A stretch of DNA of 64,000 nt from Streptomyces sp. NBC_00670 (GTDB taxonomy: Bacteria; Actinomycetota; Actinomycetes; Streptomycetales; Streptomycetaceae): NCBI RefSeq assembly GCF_036226765.1, contig NZ_CP109017.1, positions 682,001 to 746,000 on the forward strand, in the 5' to 3' direction. Position numbers and translations under genes: made by a program. Below the pieces are notes generated by a model that saw only the letters and a program-made list of their open reading frames with translations, searched no databases and had not been told where the DNA came from. Positions 55,242 to 63,471 of this stretch are shown piece by piece. The stretch's first letter is position 1; every line of letters starts with the position of its first letter.

Positions 55242-56285
55242 CTAGAACTCGTTGCCCCACACGTATCGCGCCACCGTCTCCACCAGTACCAGCTTGCGCC
55301 GCTGCTGCTCCGCGTCCAGCAGCGGCCGTCCCCCCACATCCGCGAACCCCCGCGACGGAGCCACCGCCCCGTCCTCCAGGTCCTTGACCTCCCCCACCGC
55401 GTCCAACCGCGCCATCACCGTCTCGACCTCCTCCAACCCCCCGGTCGTCGCATCGACGACCCCGAGGCAGAAGTCCCGGTCGTCCGGCAGCACCCGCACC
55501 AGCTGCAGCTCCGCCTCCGTCCCCCGGTCGAACGGCAGCACCCACCGGTCCGCCCGCACCCCGTCGTAGAGCCGCTCGACCCGCGCCCGGTCGACCGCGT
55601 CGGGCGCCGCATACCCCGGCGCCACCCCGATCCGTACGCCCTCGGGCCGCTCGTCCAGCCGCACGGCGAGCCCGTCGACGGCGAGCGCGTCCTCGAAGGA
55701 CAACGCACCCGCAGCACCCGCCGGCTCCGCCGCGACCTGTCCGAGCAGCAGCGGGTTGTTGAGCTGGATCAGCCGCACCCCCTGGGACACCAGCCGCGCG
55801 ATCTCCGCCCGGACGATCTCCGCAAGCGCCTCCCCCAGCTCCCGCGCGGACCCCGGCCCGCCGCTCCCGACGCGCGCCGGGTCGAACGTCGTGGCAGCGA
55901 GGTACGCCGGCGAGGGCAGCGCCACCTTCGGCGCGATGACGGTCAGTTCCGCGAGCCGTGCCGCCCAGTCGCCGACCAGCGGCCCGTCCGCCTTCGGCAG
56001 GGACTCGGCGACCCAGCGGACCTGCCCGTCGGCGTCCGCCTCGTCCGTGCGGCGGAACCCGGTCGTCCCGTCCAGGACGGCCGAACGCCAGTCCTCGCGC
56101 GGGAAGTCGCCGTCGGTGACGACGGTCGAGCGCAGCTTGCGCTGGAGGACCACCGCCTCCTCGACCGCCTTCTCCTCGGCCACGCGCAGCGCCTCCGGGT
56201 CACCGGCGGCCCGCGCGGCGACCAGCTCCGCGGGGCGCACCAGGCTGCCGTGGTGGTCGATGCGGTAGTTGAACGTGTCGGCCAT
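55242..56285 (-). CDS. MetE C-terminal-like (UROD/MetE fold) protein lacking zinc ligands
   Basis: A 347-aa single-barrel protein: NYRIDHHGSLVRPAELVAARAAGD, VVTDGDFPREDWRSAVLDG, VRLIQLNNPLLLGQ, FCLGVVDATTGGLEEVETVMARLD and VAPSRGFADV. These match the layout of cobalamin-independent methionine synthase C-terminal-like proteins. However, the zinc His-x-Cys segment is replaced by GVAPGYA, and the last ligand Cys (PDCG in MetE) by Arg (PSRG). Acidic DEP in the barrel is NNP. So classic homocysteine methylation is unlikely. It is the last gene of the seven-gene catabolic operon, 3 bp after the GlcG/HbpS gene. Activity unknown. Confidence 0.85.
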   Translation of the reverse strand: MADTFNYRIDHHGSLVRPAELVAARAAGDPEALRVAEEKAVEEAVVLQRKLRSTVVTDGDFPREDWRSAVLDGTTGFRRTDEADADGQVRWVAESLPKADGPLVGDWAARLAELTVIAPKVALPSPAYLAATTFDPARVGSGGPGSARELGEALAEIVRAEIARLVSQGVRLIQLNNPLLLGQVAAEPAGAAGALSFEDALAVDGLAVRLDERPEGVRIGVAPGYAAPDAVDRARVERLYDGVRADRWVLPFDRGTEAELQLVRVLPDDRDFCLGVVDATTGGLEEVETVMARLDAVGEVKDLEDGAVAPSRGFADVGGRPLLDAEQQRRKLVLVETVARYVWGNEF

Positions 56286-56288
56286 GAC

Positions 56289-56804
56289 TCACGCGTCCTT
56301 TCCGGACGTCTCGGGGGCCGCGGCGGCCCCGGCGGCCTCGTCGTCGGCAGCCGGCCTCCCGGCCACTCCCCACGCGGCGAACTCCAGTTCGTACCCGAGT
56401 GCCGCGAGCACGTCCTCGGCGATCCGCTGGTCCTCCTCGGCCGTGCCGCCGGCGATGCCGAGGCCGCCGATGATCTCGCCGTCCTTCTTGATGGTGACGC
56501 TGCCCTCGGTGGCGAGAATCGGCATCGAGGCACCGGGCAGCTGGGAGAGCTGGGAGAAGAAGACGGGCTGGCTCTCCTGCCACTTCTTCAGCATCTTGCC
56601 GGGGCGCTGCATGATCGCTGCGGTATAGGCCTTGGCGCGGGCGATGTCGGGGGTGAGCGGGCGGGCGCCGTCGGGGCGGCGGATGGCCACGGGGAAGCCG
56701 CCGGCGTCGACGACGGCCACGCTCACCGCCTTGCCGATCTCGCGGGCGCGCTGGGACGCGGCGGCGATGATCTCCTCGGCCGCGTCGAGAGTGAGGGTGC
56801 TCAT
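56289..56804 (-). CDS. GlcG/HbpS family protein
   Basis: A 171-aa GlcG/HbpS fold protein: LDAAEEIIAAASQRAREIGKAVSVAVVDAGGFPVAIRRPDGA, IARAKAYTAAIMQRPGKML, ATEGSVTIKKDGEIIGGLGIAGGTAEEDQRIAEDVLAAL. It lacks the export signal of the heme-binding HbpS of Streptomyces, so it should be cytoplasmic. Paralogues occur in many aromatic, glycolate and diol pathways without a proven reaction. The C-terminal 20 residues are Ala/Glu-rich and disordered. AAGGA lies upstream of ATG 56804. It sits between an alpha/beta hydrolase gene and the MetE-like gene. Confidence 0.9.
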   Translation of the reverse strand: MSTLTLDAAEEIIAAASQRAREIGKAVSVAVVDAGGFPVAIRRPDGARPLTPDIARAKAYTAAIMQRPGKMLKKWQESQPVFFSQLSQLPGASMPILATEGSVTIKKDGEIIGGLGIAGGTAEEDQRIAEDVLAALGYELEFAAWGVAGRPAADDEAAGAAAAPETSGKDA

Positions 56805-56830
56805 GCTGCTTCCTTGTCCTGGTCCTTGCG

Positions 56831-57610
56831 TCACTTCGCGGTGAGAGTGCGGCGCAGCCGGGTGACGGCCGCGTTGTACTGCGCGGGCGTCTCCCAGTAC
56901 ATGGAGTGCGGGGCACCGGGGACGATCTCCAGGTGCGAGCCGTCGAGGAGTTCGTGGGCGCGGGTGACGGTCTTCACGCCGAGCACCGCGTCCTTCTCGC
57001 CCGCGAGGAAGGCGACCCTGACGCCGGAGGCGCGGATCTCCTCCAGCGTGGGTCCGTCGGTGTCGAGGTTGCGCAGATCCTGCATGGTGGCGGTGTTGAA
57101 GGTGCCCATCTGCCGGAACAGGAAGGTCAGATCGGCCCGCTCCTCCTGGAACCGCCGGGTGAGCAGCCGGTCGATGACGGGCAGCTTGACGGCCTCGGCC
57201 CGGTCGGCGGCGGCGAGTTCCTTCAGCTCCGGGTGACTGATCCCGCCGAGGGAGTGGCCGAGGACGACGGCGCCGACGCGCTCGGGCCGGACCAGTCCGG
57301 CGCGCAGTGCGGCGATCGAGCCGATGGACTGCCCGACCACCATGGCGTCGGTGAGGTCCTCCCGGTCGAGGACGGCGACGACGTCGCCGTAGAAGGCCTG
57401 GCCGTCGAACTCGGCCTGCGGCCGGGACAGTTCGGTCCTGCCGAAGCCGCGCAGGTCGAGCGTGACGACGGTGAACTCCCGGCGCAGCGCGGCGACCTGC
57501 TGCCACCAGGCCGCGTGGTGGCCCCCGGAGCCGTGCACGAAGACGATCGCGGGGCCTTCGCCGTGGCGTTCGTAGTAGATCGACGCTCCGTCGGAGTCGA
57601 CGTAGGGCAT
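56831..57610 (-). CDS. Alpha/beta hydrolase
   Basis: A 259-aa alpha/beta hydrolase: IVFVHGSGGHHAAWWQQV (oxyanion HGxGG), TLDLRGFGRTEL, VVGQSIGSIAAL (nucleophile Ser in GQSIG) and IVPGAPHSMYWETP (catalytic His). The length fits C-C bond hydrolases of meta-cleavage pathways as well as esterases. In an operon with an extradiol-type dioxygenase and an FAH hydrolase it may cleave the ring-fission product; esterase activity cannot be excluded. ATG 57610 starts 34 bp after the VOC gene stop. Confidence 0.91.
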   Translation of the reverse strand: MPYVDSDGASIYYERHGEGPAIVFVHGSGGHHAAWWQQVAALRREFTVVTLDLRGFGRTELSRPQAEFDGQAFYGDVVAVLDREDLTDAMVVGQSIGSIAALRAGLVRPERVGAVVLGHSLGGISHPELKELAAADRAEAVKLPVIDRLLTRRFQEERADLTFLFRQMGTFNTATMQDLRNLDTDGPTLEEIRASGVRVAFLAGEKDAVLGVKTVTRAHELLDGSHLEIVPGAPHSMYWETPAQYNAAVTRLRRTLTAK

Positions 57611-57644
57611 GACAGGGATCTCCTCAAGGTCCGGTCGCGGCGCT

Positions 57645-58016
57645 TCAGTTGGGGCGCTTGGCGTGGTGGACCAGCTCGATCATGGTGTGGTCGGGGTCGT
57701 GGATGTAGCAGAACTTCGACTGGTTCTCGGGCCGCTGGATGGGCCGGGTGTGGCGGATGCCGAGCTCTTTCAGGTGGGCGAGGAAGTCGTCCCAGTCGTC
57801 GACCTCGACGGCGAAGTGGTAGGGCGCCATGCGCTCCATCTCCTCGACCGGCGTGAAGTGCAGGTCGAAGTTGCCGCGTGTCATCAGCACCACTCGGGTG
57901 TTGGACTTGGGCTGGATGCGCTTCATCCCGAAGACCTTGGTGTACCAGGCGGCGGTGCGGTCGGGGTCGGTGGTGGGGAAGTTGACGTGGTGGATGTAGC
58001 GGGGTTCCGCGCTCAT
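57645..58016 (-). CDS. Single-domain VOC (glyoxalase/dioxygenase superfamily) protein
   Basis: A 123-aa VOC protein: RYIHHVNFPTTDPDRTAAWYTKVFGMKRI, FDLHFTPVEEMERMAPYHFAVEVDDWDDFLAHLKELGI and FCYIHDPDHTMIELVHH. Candidate metal ligands are His9 or His10 (IHHVNF), His in APYHFAVEV and Glu in MIEL. A single module must dimerise to form a full site, as in glyoxalases and isomerases. It overlaps the FAH gene by 4 bp (ATGA), so the two are co-translated and probably act on consecutive intermediates. Confidence 0.9.
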   Translation of the reverse strand: MSAEPRYIHHVNFPTTDPDRTAAWYTKVFGMKRIQPKSNTRVVLMTRGNFDLHFTPVEEMERMAPYHFAVEVDDWDDFLAHLKELGIRHTRPIQRPENQSKFCYIHDPDHTMIELVHHAKRPN

Positions 58017-58807
58017 GATCGTTCGTTCCCTTCGAGGTGTACGGGGTTGGACAGGACGCCGATGCCGTCGATCTCGACCTCCACGGTGTCGCCGGGCTCC
58101 AGCCCGCAGGTGGACTCGGCGCCCATCCACAGCACGTCACCGGGGTGCATGGTGTTGTGCCGGGTGATCTCGACGATGTAGTCGTACGGGTCGAAGACCA
58201 TGTCGCCGGTGGCGAACCGGGCGCGCTCCTCGCCGTTGACGCGGAGCGTGGTGGTGGCGGCGAGGGCGTCGGTGTCGGTCTCGATCCAGGGGCCCATCGG
58301 TTTGAACGTGTCGGCGTTCTTGCTGCGCCAGAAGGTGCGGTCCTGGTGCTGCCAGGTGCGGGCGCTGACGTCGTTGCCGAGGGTCCAGCCGAAGACGGCG
58401 GCGCGGGCCTCGTCGCGGGTGGCGTGCCGGATCGTCCGGCCGATGACGGCGACGAGTTCGGGCTCGGCCTCGAAGCGGCCCTCGACCTCGGCCGGCCGGA
58501 TGATCGGCGAACGGTGGCCGGTGAGCGCGTTGTTGGCGCGGTAGCCGACCTCGGGCCGCTCGGGCGTGACGGCGGCGGGGTTGCCGAGCGCGGCGGCGTG
58601 CGCGATGTGGCGCGGGTAGTTCATGCCGACGGCGTAGAAGACCGGGGGCACGACCGGCGGCAGCCACTCGGCCCCGGCGCGCGGCACCGTGCCGAGGACG
58701 GCCGGGTCGCCGCCGTCCAGGGGCGAGCCGGACAGCAGCTCGATGTCCGACTCCCCCACGCGGCCCCAGACCGCCCGGCCGCCGACAAAGACACGGGTGT
58801 ACCTCAT
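58013..58807 (-). CDS. Fumarylacetoacetate hydrolase family protein
   Basis: A 264-aa FAH-fold protein: VFYAVGMNYPRHIAHA, EGRFEAEPELVAVIGRTIRHATRDEARAAVFGWTLGNDVSART, KNADTFKPMGPWIETDTDAL, DYIVEITRHNTMHPGDVLWMGAESTCGLEPGDTVEVEIDGIGVLSNPV. The acidic metal ligands are in FEAEPELVAVIG (ExE) and the GNDVSAR motif. The family covers C-C hydrolases, decarboxylases and hydratases such as HpcE/HpcG of meta-cleavage pathways. It lies 10 bp after the aldehyde dehydrogenase gene. The precise reaction is open. Confidence 0.93.
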   Translation of the reverse strand: MRYTRVFVGGRAVWGRVGESDIELLSGSPLDGGDPAVLGTVPRAGAEWLPPVVPPVFYAVGMNYPRHIAHAAALGNPAAVTPERPEVGYRANNALTGHRSPIIRPAEVEGRFEAEPELVAVIGRTIRHATRDEARAAVFGWTLGNDVSARTWQHQDRTFWRSKNADTFKPMGPWIETDTDALAATTTLRVNGEERARFATGDMVFDPYDYIVEITRHNTMHPGDVLWMGAESTCGLEPGDTVEVEIDGIGVLSNPVHLEGNERS

Positions 58808-58817
58808 GGCCGTCGCC

Positions 58818-60266
58818 TCAGCCGGCCAGCAGGTGCGAGACCCGCTTGGTGATCAGGTACGCGTCCAGCGCCTCGGGGCCGCCCTCACGTCCGTAGCCGC
58901 TGTCCTTGACGCCGCCGGAGGGCGCCTCGTGGACGGAGCCGCCGCAGTGGTTGATCGAGAGGATGCCCGCCTCCAGGCCGTCGGAGAGTTTCTCGGCGGT
59001 GGCGGCGGACTTGGTGAACCCGTAGGCGGCCAGGCCGTACGGCAGTGCGTTGGCGGTGCGCAGGGCGTCGTCGAGGTCGGTGAAGGGGACGATCGGGGCG
59101 AGCGGGCCGAAGGGCTCCTCGGAGAGCAGCGCGGCGTCGGCGGGGACGTCGGTGAGGACGGTCGGCGCGAAGTAGTACCCGGGGCGGTCGAGGCGCTCGC
59201 CGCCAGTGCGGAGCGTGGCGCCGCGGCCGGTGGCGTCGGCGGCCAGCCGTTCGATCGCCCGCAGCCTGCGTTCATTGGCGAGCGGGCCCATCGTGGTGCC
59301 CGGCTCCAGACCGTCGCCGACGGTGACCGACTCGGCGGCCTTCACGAATTCCGCGGTGAACTCCTCGATCACGCTCTCGTGGACGAGGAAGCGGCTGGGC
59401 GAGGTGCACACCTGGCCGGCGTTGAAGAACTTGGCCTGGGCGGCACGGCGGGCGGCCTGCGCCGGGTCGGCGTCCGCGCAGACGAGCACGGGGGCGTGGC
59501 CGCCGAGCTCCATCAGGGAGGGCTTCATGACCTTGCCGGCCTCGGCGGCGAGCAGCTTGCCGACGGGGACGGAGCCGGTGAACGCGATCAGCCGGGTCAC
59601 CGGGGAGGCGATCAGGTGGGCGGAGACCTCGGCGGGTTCGCCGAAGACGAGGTTGAGGACACCGGCGGGCAGTCCGGCGTCGGCGTAGCAGGCGACGAGG
59701 GCGGCGGCGGTGGCCGGGGTCTCCTCTGAGGCCTTAAGGATGAGGGAGCAGCCGGCCGACAGGGCGGAGGAGATCTTCCGGTTGGGGCCGCCGACGGGGA
59801 AGTTCCAGGGAGTGAAGGCGGCGACGGGGCCGATCGGCTCGCGGCGCACGGTCAGCAGCGTGCCGGGGGCGGAGGGGACGATGCGGCCGTAGGCGCGGCG
59901 GGCGTCCTCGGCGTGCCAGCGCAGGGTGTCGGCGGTGCGGCGGGCCTCGCCGGTGGACTCGGCGAGCGGCTTGCCCTGTTCAAGGGTCATCACGCGGCCG
60001 ATCTCGGCGGCGCGCTCGGCGATGAGGTCGGCGGCGGCGTGCAGGATCGCGGTGCGCCTGGCGACGGACGTCGCGCGCCACACCCTGGCGCCCTGTTCGG
60101 CGGCGGCGAGGGCGCGGTCCAGGTCGTCGGGGGTGGCGAGGGGGACCTCGCCGATCACCTCTCCGGTGGCCGGGTTCTCTACGGGGGCGGTGGCGCCGGT
60201 GCCGCCCTGGCACCACTCGCCCGCGAGGTACATGCGGACGGCGGGGTAGCCGCGGTCGGTGGTCAT
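58818..60266 (-). CDS. NAD(P)-dependent aldehyde dehydrogenase (GabD-like)
   Basis: A 482-aa aldehyde dehydrogenase: FTPWNFPVGGPNRKISSALSAGCSLILKASEETP, FTGSVPVGKLLAAEAGK, LELGGHAPVLV-type ELGGHAPV (Glu), FNAGQVCTSPSRFLV (nucleophile Cys), EEPFGPLAPIVPFTDLDDAL and GVKDSGYGREGG. It is closest in appearance to succinate-semialdehyde dehydrogenases, though hydroxymuconic-semialdehyde-type substrates are possible beside a ring-cleavage dioxygenase. It starts at ATG 60266, 38 bp after the dioxygenase gene, second in the operon. Confidence 0.93.
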   Translation of the reverse strand: MTTDRGYPAVRMYLAGEWCQGGTGATAPVENPATGEVIGEVPLATPDDLDRALAAAEQGARVWRATSVARRTAILHAAADLIAERAAEIGRVMTLEQGKPLAESTGEARRTADTLRWHAEDARRAYGRIVPSAPGTLLTVRREPIGPVAAFTPWNFPVGGPNRKISSALSAGCSLILKASEETPATAAALVACYADAGLPAGVLNLVFGEPAEVSAHLIASPVTRLIAFTGSVPVGKLLAAEAGKVMKPSLMELGGHAPVLVCADADPAQAARRAAQAKFFNAGQVCTSPSRFLVHESVIEEFTAEFVKAAESVTVGDGLEPGTTMGPLANERRLRAIERLAADATGRGATLRTGGERLDRPGYYFAPTVLTDVPADAALLSEEPFGPLAPIVPFTDLDDALRTANALPYGLAAYGFTKSAATAEKLSDGLEAGILSINHCGGSVHEAPSGGVKDSGYGREGGPEALDAYLITKRVSHLLAG

Positions 60267-60304
60267 GGGTGGGCGTGCCTTTCCGGGCTGCGGGTGGGTG
60301 GTGA

Positions 60305-61219
60305 TCAGGCCGGTGCGTCGGCGTCGCGGTTGGTGCGCAGCGCCCAGATGTGGTGCGGCGGGGTGGTCTCGTGCACCCGGGTTTCGTAGGTGTCGTCGAC
60401 GCGGTCCATGTCGGCGGCGTACTCGACGCGTCCGCCGCACGGGGCGTGCACGAACCGGAAGACGTTGGAGCCGACGGTGTGACGGCCGAGCTTGCGGGCC
60501 TCCCGCCAGCCCCGCTCGATCATGAAGTTGCCGCCTTCGATGACGTCGTCGAAGCCGGGCACCTCGTAGGCGATGTGGTTGACGCCGGCCTTGTCGGGGC
60601 GGTGGCAGAGGAGGAAGGTGTGCTGGTCGTCGTCGCCGGAGGCCTGCATGAAGACGCCCATGGGCTTGACGATGTCGACGGCGCGGAAGCCGAGGCGGTC
60701 GGTGTAGAAGGCGACGGCCTCCTCCTTGCCGGCCTTGGGGATGTTGAGGGCGACGTGGCACATGCGCAGGGGGTGGGCGCGGGTGAGGGGTTCCAGGGGG
60801 GTGTTCCGGCGGTGGACGGCGCCGAGGGTGTTGGCGGGGCGGGGAGTGACGTCGGCGGGGCGGGGGCGGGCGAGGGTGAGGCCGACGCCGAAGCCGGTCT
60901 CGTCGGCGGTGTGGAAGACGCCGGCGGCGTCCTCGGTGACCTCGCGGTCGTGGCGGAGGCCGGTGACGAGGCGGGTGAGTTCGTTCTTGGTGTCGACGCC
61001 CCAGACGATTTCGCGCAGGGTGTTTCCGGGTTCCACGGGCGGGGGCAGTGCGGGGGTGGGGGCGGTGTCGAGGTGGACGGTCTGGGCGGTGAGGGATTCG
61101 AGGACGGCGTGTTCGTCGGTGCGCTCGACGAGGAAAAGGCCGAAGTCCTCGAAGAACCGGACGCATTCGTCGAGATTGTCGATGCCGTAGGTGACCGATT
61201 CGATTCTCTGGATTCCCAT
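60305..61219 (-). CDS. Two-domain VOC extradiol dioxygenase-like enzyme
   Basis: A 304-aa type I extradiol dioxygenase-like protein with two VOC domains (about 1-130 and 145-285). The C-terminal domain has the Fe(II) 2-His-1-carboxylate set: CHVALNIPKAG, AGVNHIAYEVPGFDDV and CGGRVEYAADMDRVDD. Such enzymes open catechols between the hydroxylated carbon and its neighbour. It is the first gene of the seven-gene operon running to 55242. ATG 61219 has an AGGGA upstream. A LysR-type dyad (61325-61339) lies 106 bp upstream. The substrate is unidentified; a catechol-type intermediate is inferred. Confidence 0.9.
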   Translation of the reverse strand: MGIQRIESVTYGIDNLDECVRFFEDFGLFLVERTDEHAVLESLTAQTVHLDTAPTPALPPPVEPGNTLREIVWGVDTKNELTRLVTGLRHDREVTEDAAGVFHTADETGFGVGLTLARPRPADVTPRPANTLGAVHRRNTPLEPLTRAHPLRMCHVALNIPKAGKEEAVAFYTDRLGFRAVDIVKPMGVFMQASGDDDQHTFLLCHRPDKAGVNHIAYEVPGFDDVIEGGNFMIERGWREARKLGRHTVGSNVFRFVHAPCGGRVEYAADMDRVDDTYETRVHETTPPHHIWALRTNRDADAPA

Positions 61220-61324
61220 GGATTCCCTGATTCCTCGCTTGGCGGGTCGGCGGGCGGCACCGGTTCTCCGCGATCGTATGAACGCGGGTTCACCTTTCTC
61301 AATGGGCCGGGCGCCCCCGATACC

Positions 61325-61339
61325 GCAACCGTTTCTTGC
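61325..61339. promoter_or_regulatory. Putative LysR-regulator box A
   Basis: GCAACCGTTTCTTGC (GCAA-N7-TTGC), a 15-bp interrupted dyad 106 bp upstream of the dioxygenase start and 119 bp downstream of the LysR gene stop. It shares GCAACC and the spacing with sites at 51988 and 54805. Confidence 0.62.
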
Positions 61340-61369
61340 ACGCCGGGTCGTTTCCCCCGTCACCCCGGC

Positions 61370-61386
61370 ACAGGGCTTCGCCCTGT
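61370..61386. terminator. Short stem-loop downstream of the LysR gene
   Basis: ACAGGGC and GCCCTGT form a 7-bp stem with a 3-nt loop, about 70 bp after the LysR stop on the minus strand. It could terminate that transcript ahead of the dioxygenase promoter. Confidence 0.45.
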
Positions 61387-61389
61387 TTC

Positions 61390-61439
61390 GCGCGACCAGC
61401 CGCACTGCACCCGCACACGCCGACGAACCCCCGCCCCCT
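61390..61439 (-). repeat. Dispersed intergenic repeat, copy 2
   Basis: On the minus strand this 50-bp unit aligns with 32931-32986, starting AGGGGGCGGGGGTT and ending CGGCTGGTCGCGC, with a 6-bp deletion and scattered changes. It lies between the LysR stop and the dioxygenase promoter. Confidence 0.6.
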
Positions 61440-61458
61440 CGGGCCTTCCGCGTCACCT

Positions 61459-62373
61459 TCAGTCGTGACCGAGCGCCGGCATCGGGTTGCTCGAGAACCA
61501 GCCCGTGAGGAACTCCAGGAAGACCGAGATCTTGCGCGGGGTCGCCTGGCCGGGGCCGTAGATGGCGTACAGGGGGCGGTCGGGGACCGGGATGTCGGGG
61601 AGCAGTACCTGGAGCGCGCCCGAGAGGAGGTCCTCGTACGCGGGGCGTTGCGGCAGCAGCGCGATGCCGCGGCCGTGCACCGCCGCCTTCTGCAACGCGA
61701 TGTACGAGTTGGACGAGAACGCCACGTTGCGGATCTTGTGCAACGTGGAGGCATGGCCGTGGCCGAGCCGCCACACGGGATCGTTGAGGTGCACGAGGCA
61801 GTCGTGCGCCGCCAGCCCGTTGGGCTCGGTGAGCGGCCCCTCCCGCTCCAGGTACTCCTTCGCCGCGCACAGCACGAAGGGCAAGGACGCGATCTTCTTC
61901 AGCCGCACGCTGGAGTCCCGCAGGTCACGCGTGTGGAAGGCGACGTCGAACCCGCTGTCGAGGAAGTCGTACGTACGGTCCGACATGCCCCCAAGCTCGA
62001 AGCGCACCTGGATCTTGGGGTGCGCGGCGGAGAACGCGGCGATCGCGTCGCCCAGGTCGAGGCTGCCGATCCACTTGGGGCAGATGATGCTGAGCGCACC
62101 CTCCGCCCGGTCGTGGGAGTCGGCGAGGCTCGCGTCCTCGGCCTCGATCTCGTCCAGGATGCGCGCGGCGAACTCGGCGTAGCGCAGCCCCGGCTCGGTG
62201 AGGCTCACCGAGCGGGCGGTGCGATTGACGAGCCGGACGCCCACCTGCCGTTCGAGTTCGGCGACGTGGCGGGAGACCAGCGAGCCGGACGACCCCAGCT
62301 TCTTGGCGGCGCCGCTGAAGCTGCCGACCTGCGCGACGGTGACGAAGCTGTGCATGAGGAGCAAGCGGTCCAT
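61459..62373 (-). CDS. LysR-family transcriptional regulator
   Basis: A 304-aa LTTR. The N-terminal winged helix reads MHSFVTVAQVGSFSGAAKKLGSSGSLVSRHVAELERQVGVRLVNRTARSVSLTEPG. The co-inducer domain (about 90-300) has ALSIICPKWIGSLDLGDAIAAF, DVAFHTRDLRDSSVRLKKIASLPFVLCAA and AAVHGRGIALLPQ. It lies 21 bp after the substrate-binding protein gene on the same strand, so it may be partly read through from the transporter promoter. It is the obvious regulator of the catabolic genes. Three 15-bp GCAR-N7-TTGC dyads in their promoters have the layout of LTTR boxes. The inducer is presumably a pathway intermediate. Confidence 0.94.
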   Translation of the reverse strand: MDRLLLMHSFVTVAQVGSFSGAAKKLGSSGSLVSRHVAELERQVGVRLVNRTARSVSLTEPGLRYAEFAARILDEIEAEDASLADSHDRAEGALSIICPKWIGSLDLGDAIAAFSAAHPKIQVRFELGGMSDRTYDFLDSGFDVAFHTRDLRDSSVRLKKIASLPFVLCAAKEYLEREGPLTEPNGLAAHDCLVHLNDPVWRLGHGHASTLHKIRNVAFSSNSYIALQKAAVHGRGIALLPQRPAYEDLLSGALQVLLPDIPVPDRPLYAIYGPGQATPRKISVFLEFLTGWFSSNPMPALGHD

Positions 62374-62394
62374 GTCTGTCTTTCCTCGTGGGCC

Positions 62395-63369
62395 CTACTG
62401 GGGGCAGTACTGGGGTGCCTCGCTCAGGTTGTCCTTCGTGACCAAGAGAAGAGGAATGTTTGCGATCTTGTCAACGTTTTTGGTGTCCTTCTCATTTTTG
62501 TCCAGCAGCGCGATCGAGTCCTTGACCGCGGTCTGCCCGAGAACGAGCGCCGAGTTCGCGACCGTCGCCGCGAACTCGCCCTTCTCGACCGCGGCGAGCC
62601 CTTCGTCCGTACCGTTGACGGTGACGATCTCGACGTCTTTCGCCCCCGCCGCGTCGAAGGCCTTGCGGACGGAGAAGGCCATCTCCTCGTTGGCGACGAA
62701 CGCGTAGTCCAGGTCGGGGTGGGCCTGGATCATGTTCTCGGCGACGTCCTGCGCTTTGGCCGGGTTGAACATGCCGGGCTGGTTGGAGACGACCTTCGCG
62801 GTCGTGGGCAGGGCGTCCTCGAAGCCGTTGACCAGCAGGTCGGAGGCGGCCCCGGGCGCGCCGGCGACGATGCCGACGTTCACCTCCCGGTCCCCGGCGT
62901 CCTTCGCGACCCAGCCGGCGTCCAAGGCGCCCACCTTCTTCAGGTCCACGACGGCGGCGCCGAGCACGTCCGTCATGTCGTCGGTGGCCACGGAGGTGAG
63001 GTAGATCGGCACGCCCGCGCTCTTGGCCTTGGCGATGTCGCCCTCGAGCGCGTCCACGTTGACGGTCTGCACGATCAGCGCGTCGACGTTGCGGGAGATC
63101 ATGTCCTCGATGTTGGACAGCTCCGTCCCGGCGTCCTGCTTGGAGTTGGCCGAGTAGACGGTGGCGTCCTCCTTCTTCGCCGTCTGCTCGACGGACTTCA
63201 GCAGACAGGTGTGGAAGGCGGTGTTGGAGCCGTTGACGAAGCCGAGCGAGACGGAGCCGTCGGCGGCGCCGCCGCTGTCCTTGTCCGAGCCGCAGCCGGT
63301 GAGCACCAGGGCGGCGACGCCGAGGAGCGAGACCGCGGCGGCTCCGGGACGAGGGGAGATGGATCTCAT
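62395..63369 (-). CDS. Ribose-type ABC transporter substrate-binding lipoprotein
   Basis: A 324-aa type I binding protein. The lipoprotein signal ends LVLTGC (Cys about residue 25). The mature part has VSLGFVNGSNTAFHTCLLKSVEQTAKKEDATVYSANSKQDAGTELSNIEDMISRNVDALIVQTVNVDAL, VNVGIVAGAPGAASDLLVNGFEDAL, LDYAFVANEEMAFSVRKAFD and VNGTDEGLAAVEKGEFAATVA. It pairs with the permease gene 102 bp upstream. Its position next to LysR suggests it brings in the pathway substrate. RbsB-type importers usually take sugars and polyols, so the substrate may be a glycoside or sugar-like compound rather than a simple aromatic. Confidence 0.93.
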   Translation of the reverse strand: MRSISPRPGAAAVSLLGVAALVLTGCGSDKDSGGAADGSVSLGFVNGSNTAFHTCLLKSVEQTAKKEDATVYSANSKQDAGTELSNIEDMISRNVDALIVQTVNVDALEGDIAKAKSAGVPIYLTSVATDDMTDVLGAAVVDLKKVGALDAGWVAKDAGDREVNVGIVAGAPGAASDLLVNGFEDALPTTAKVVSNQPGMFNPAKAQDVAENMIQAHPDLDYAFVANEEMAFSVRKAFDAAGAKDVEIVTVNGTDEGLAAVEKGEFAATVANSALVLGQTAVKDSIALLDKNEKDTKNVDKIANIPLLLVTKDNLSEAPQYCPQ

Positions 63370-63471
63370 GGGTGGGACCTTTCCTGCTTCATCGAGGGAA
63401 AAGGACTGAGGGAAACTGAGGGAAAGGGGGGGTGGAAAGAGGGGGGCGGAACAAGAAGGCGGCTCGCCGCG

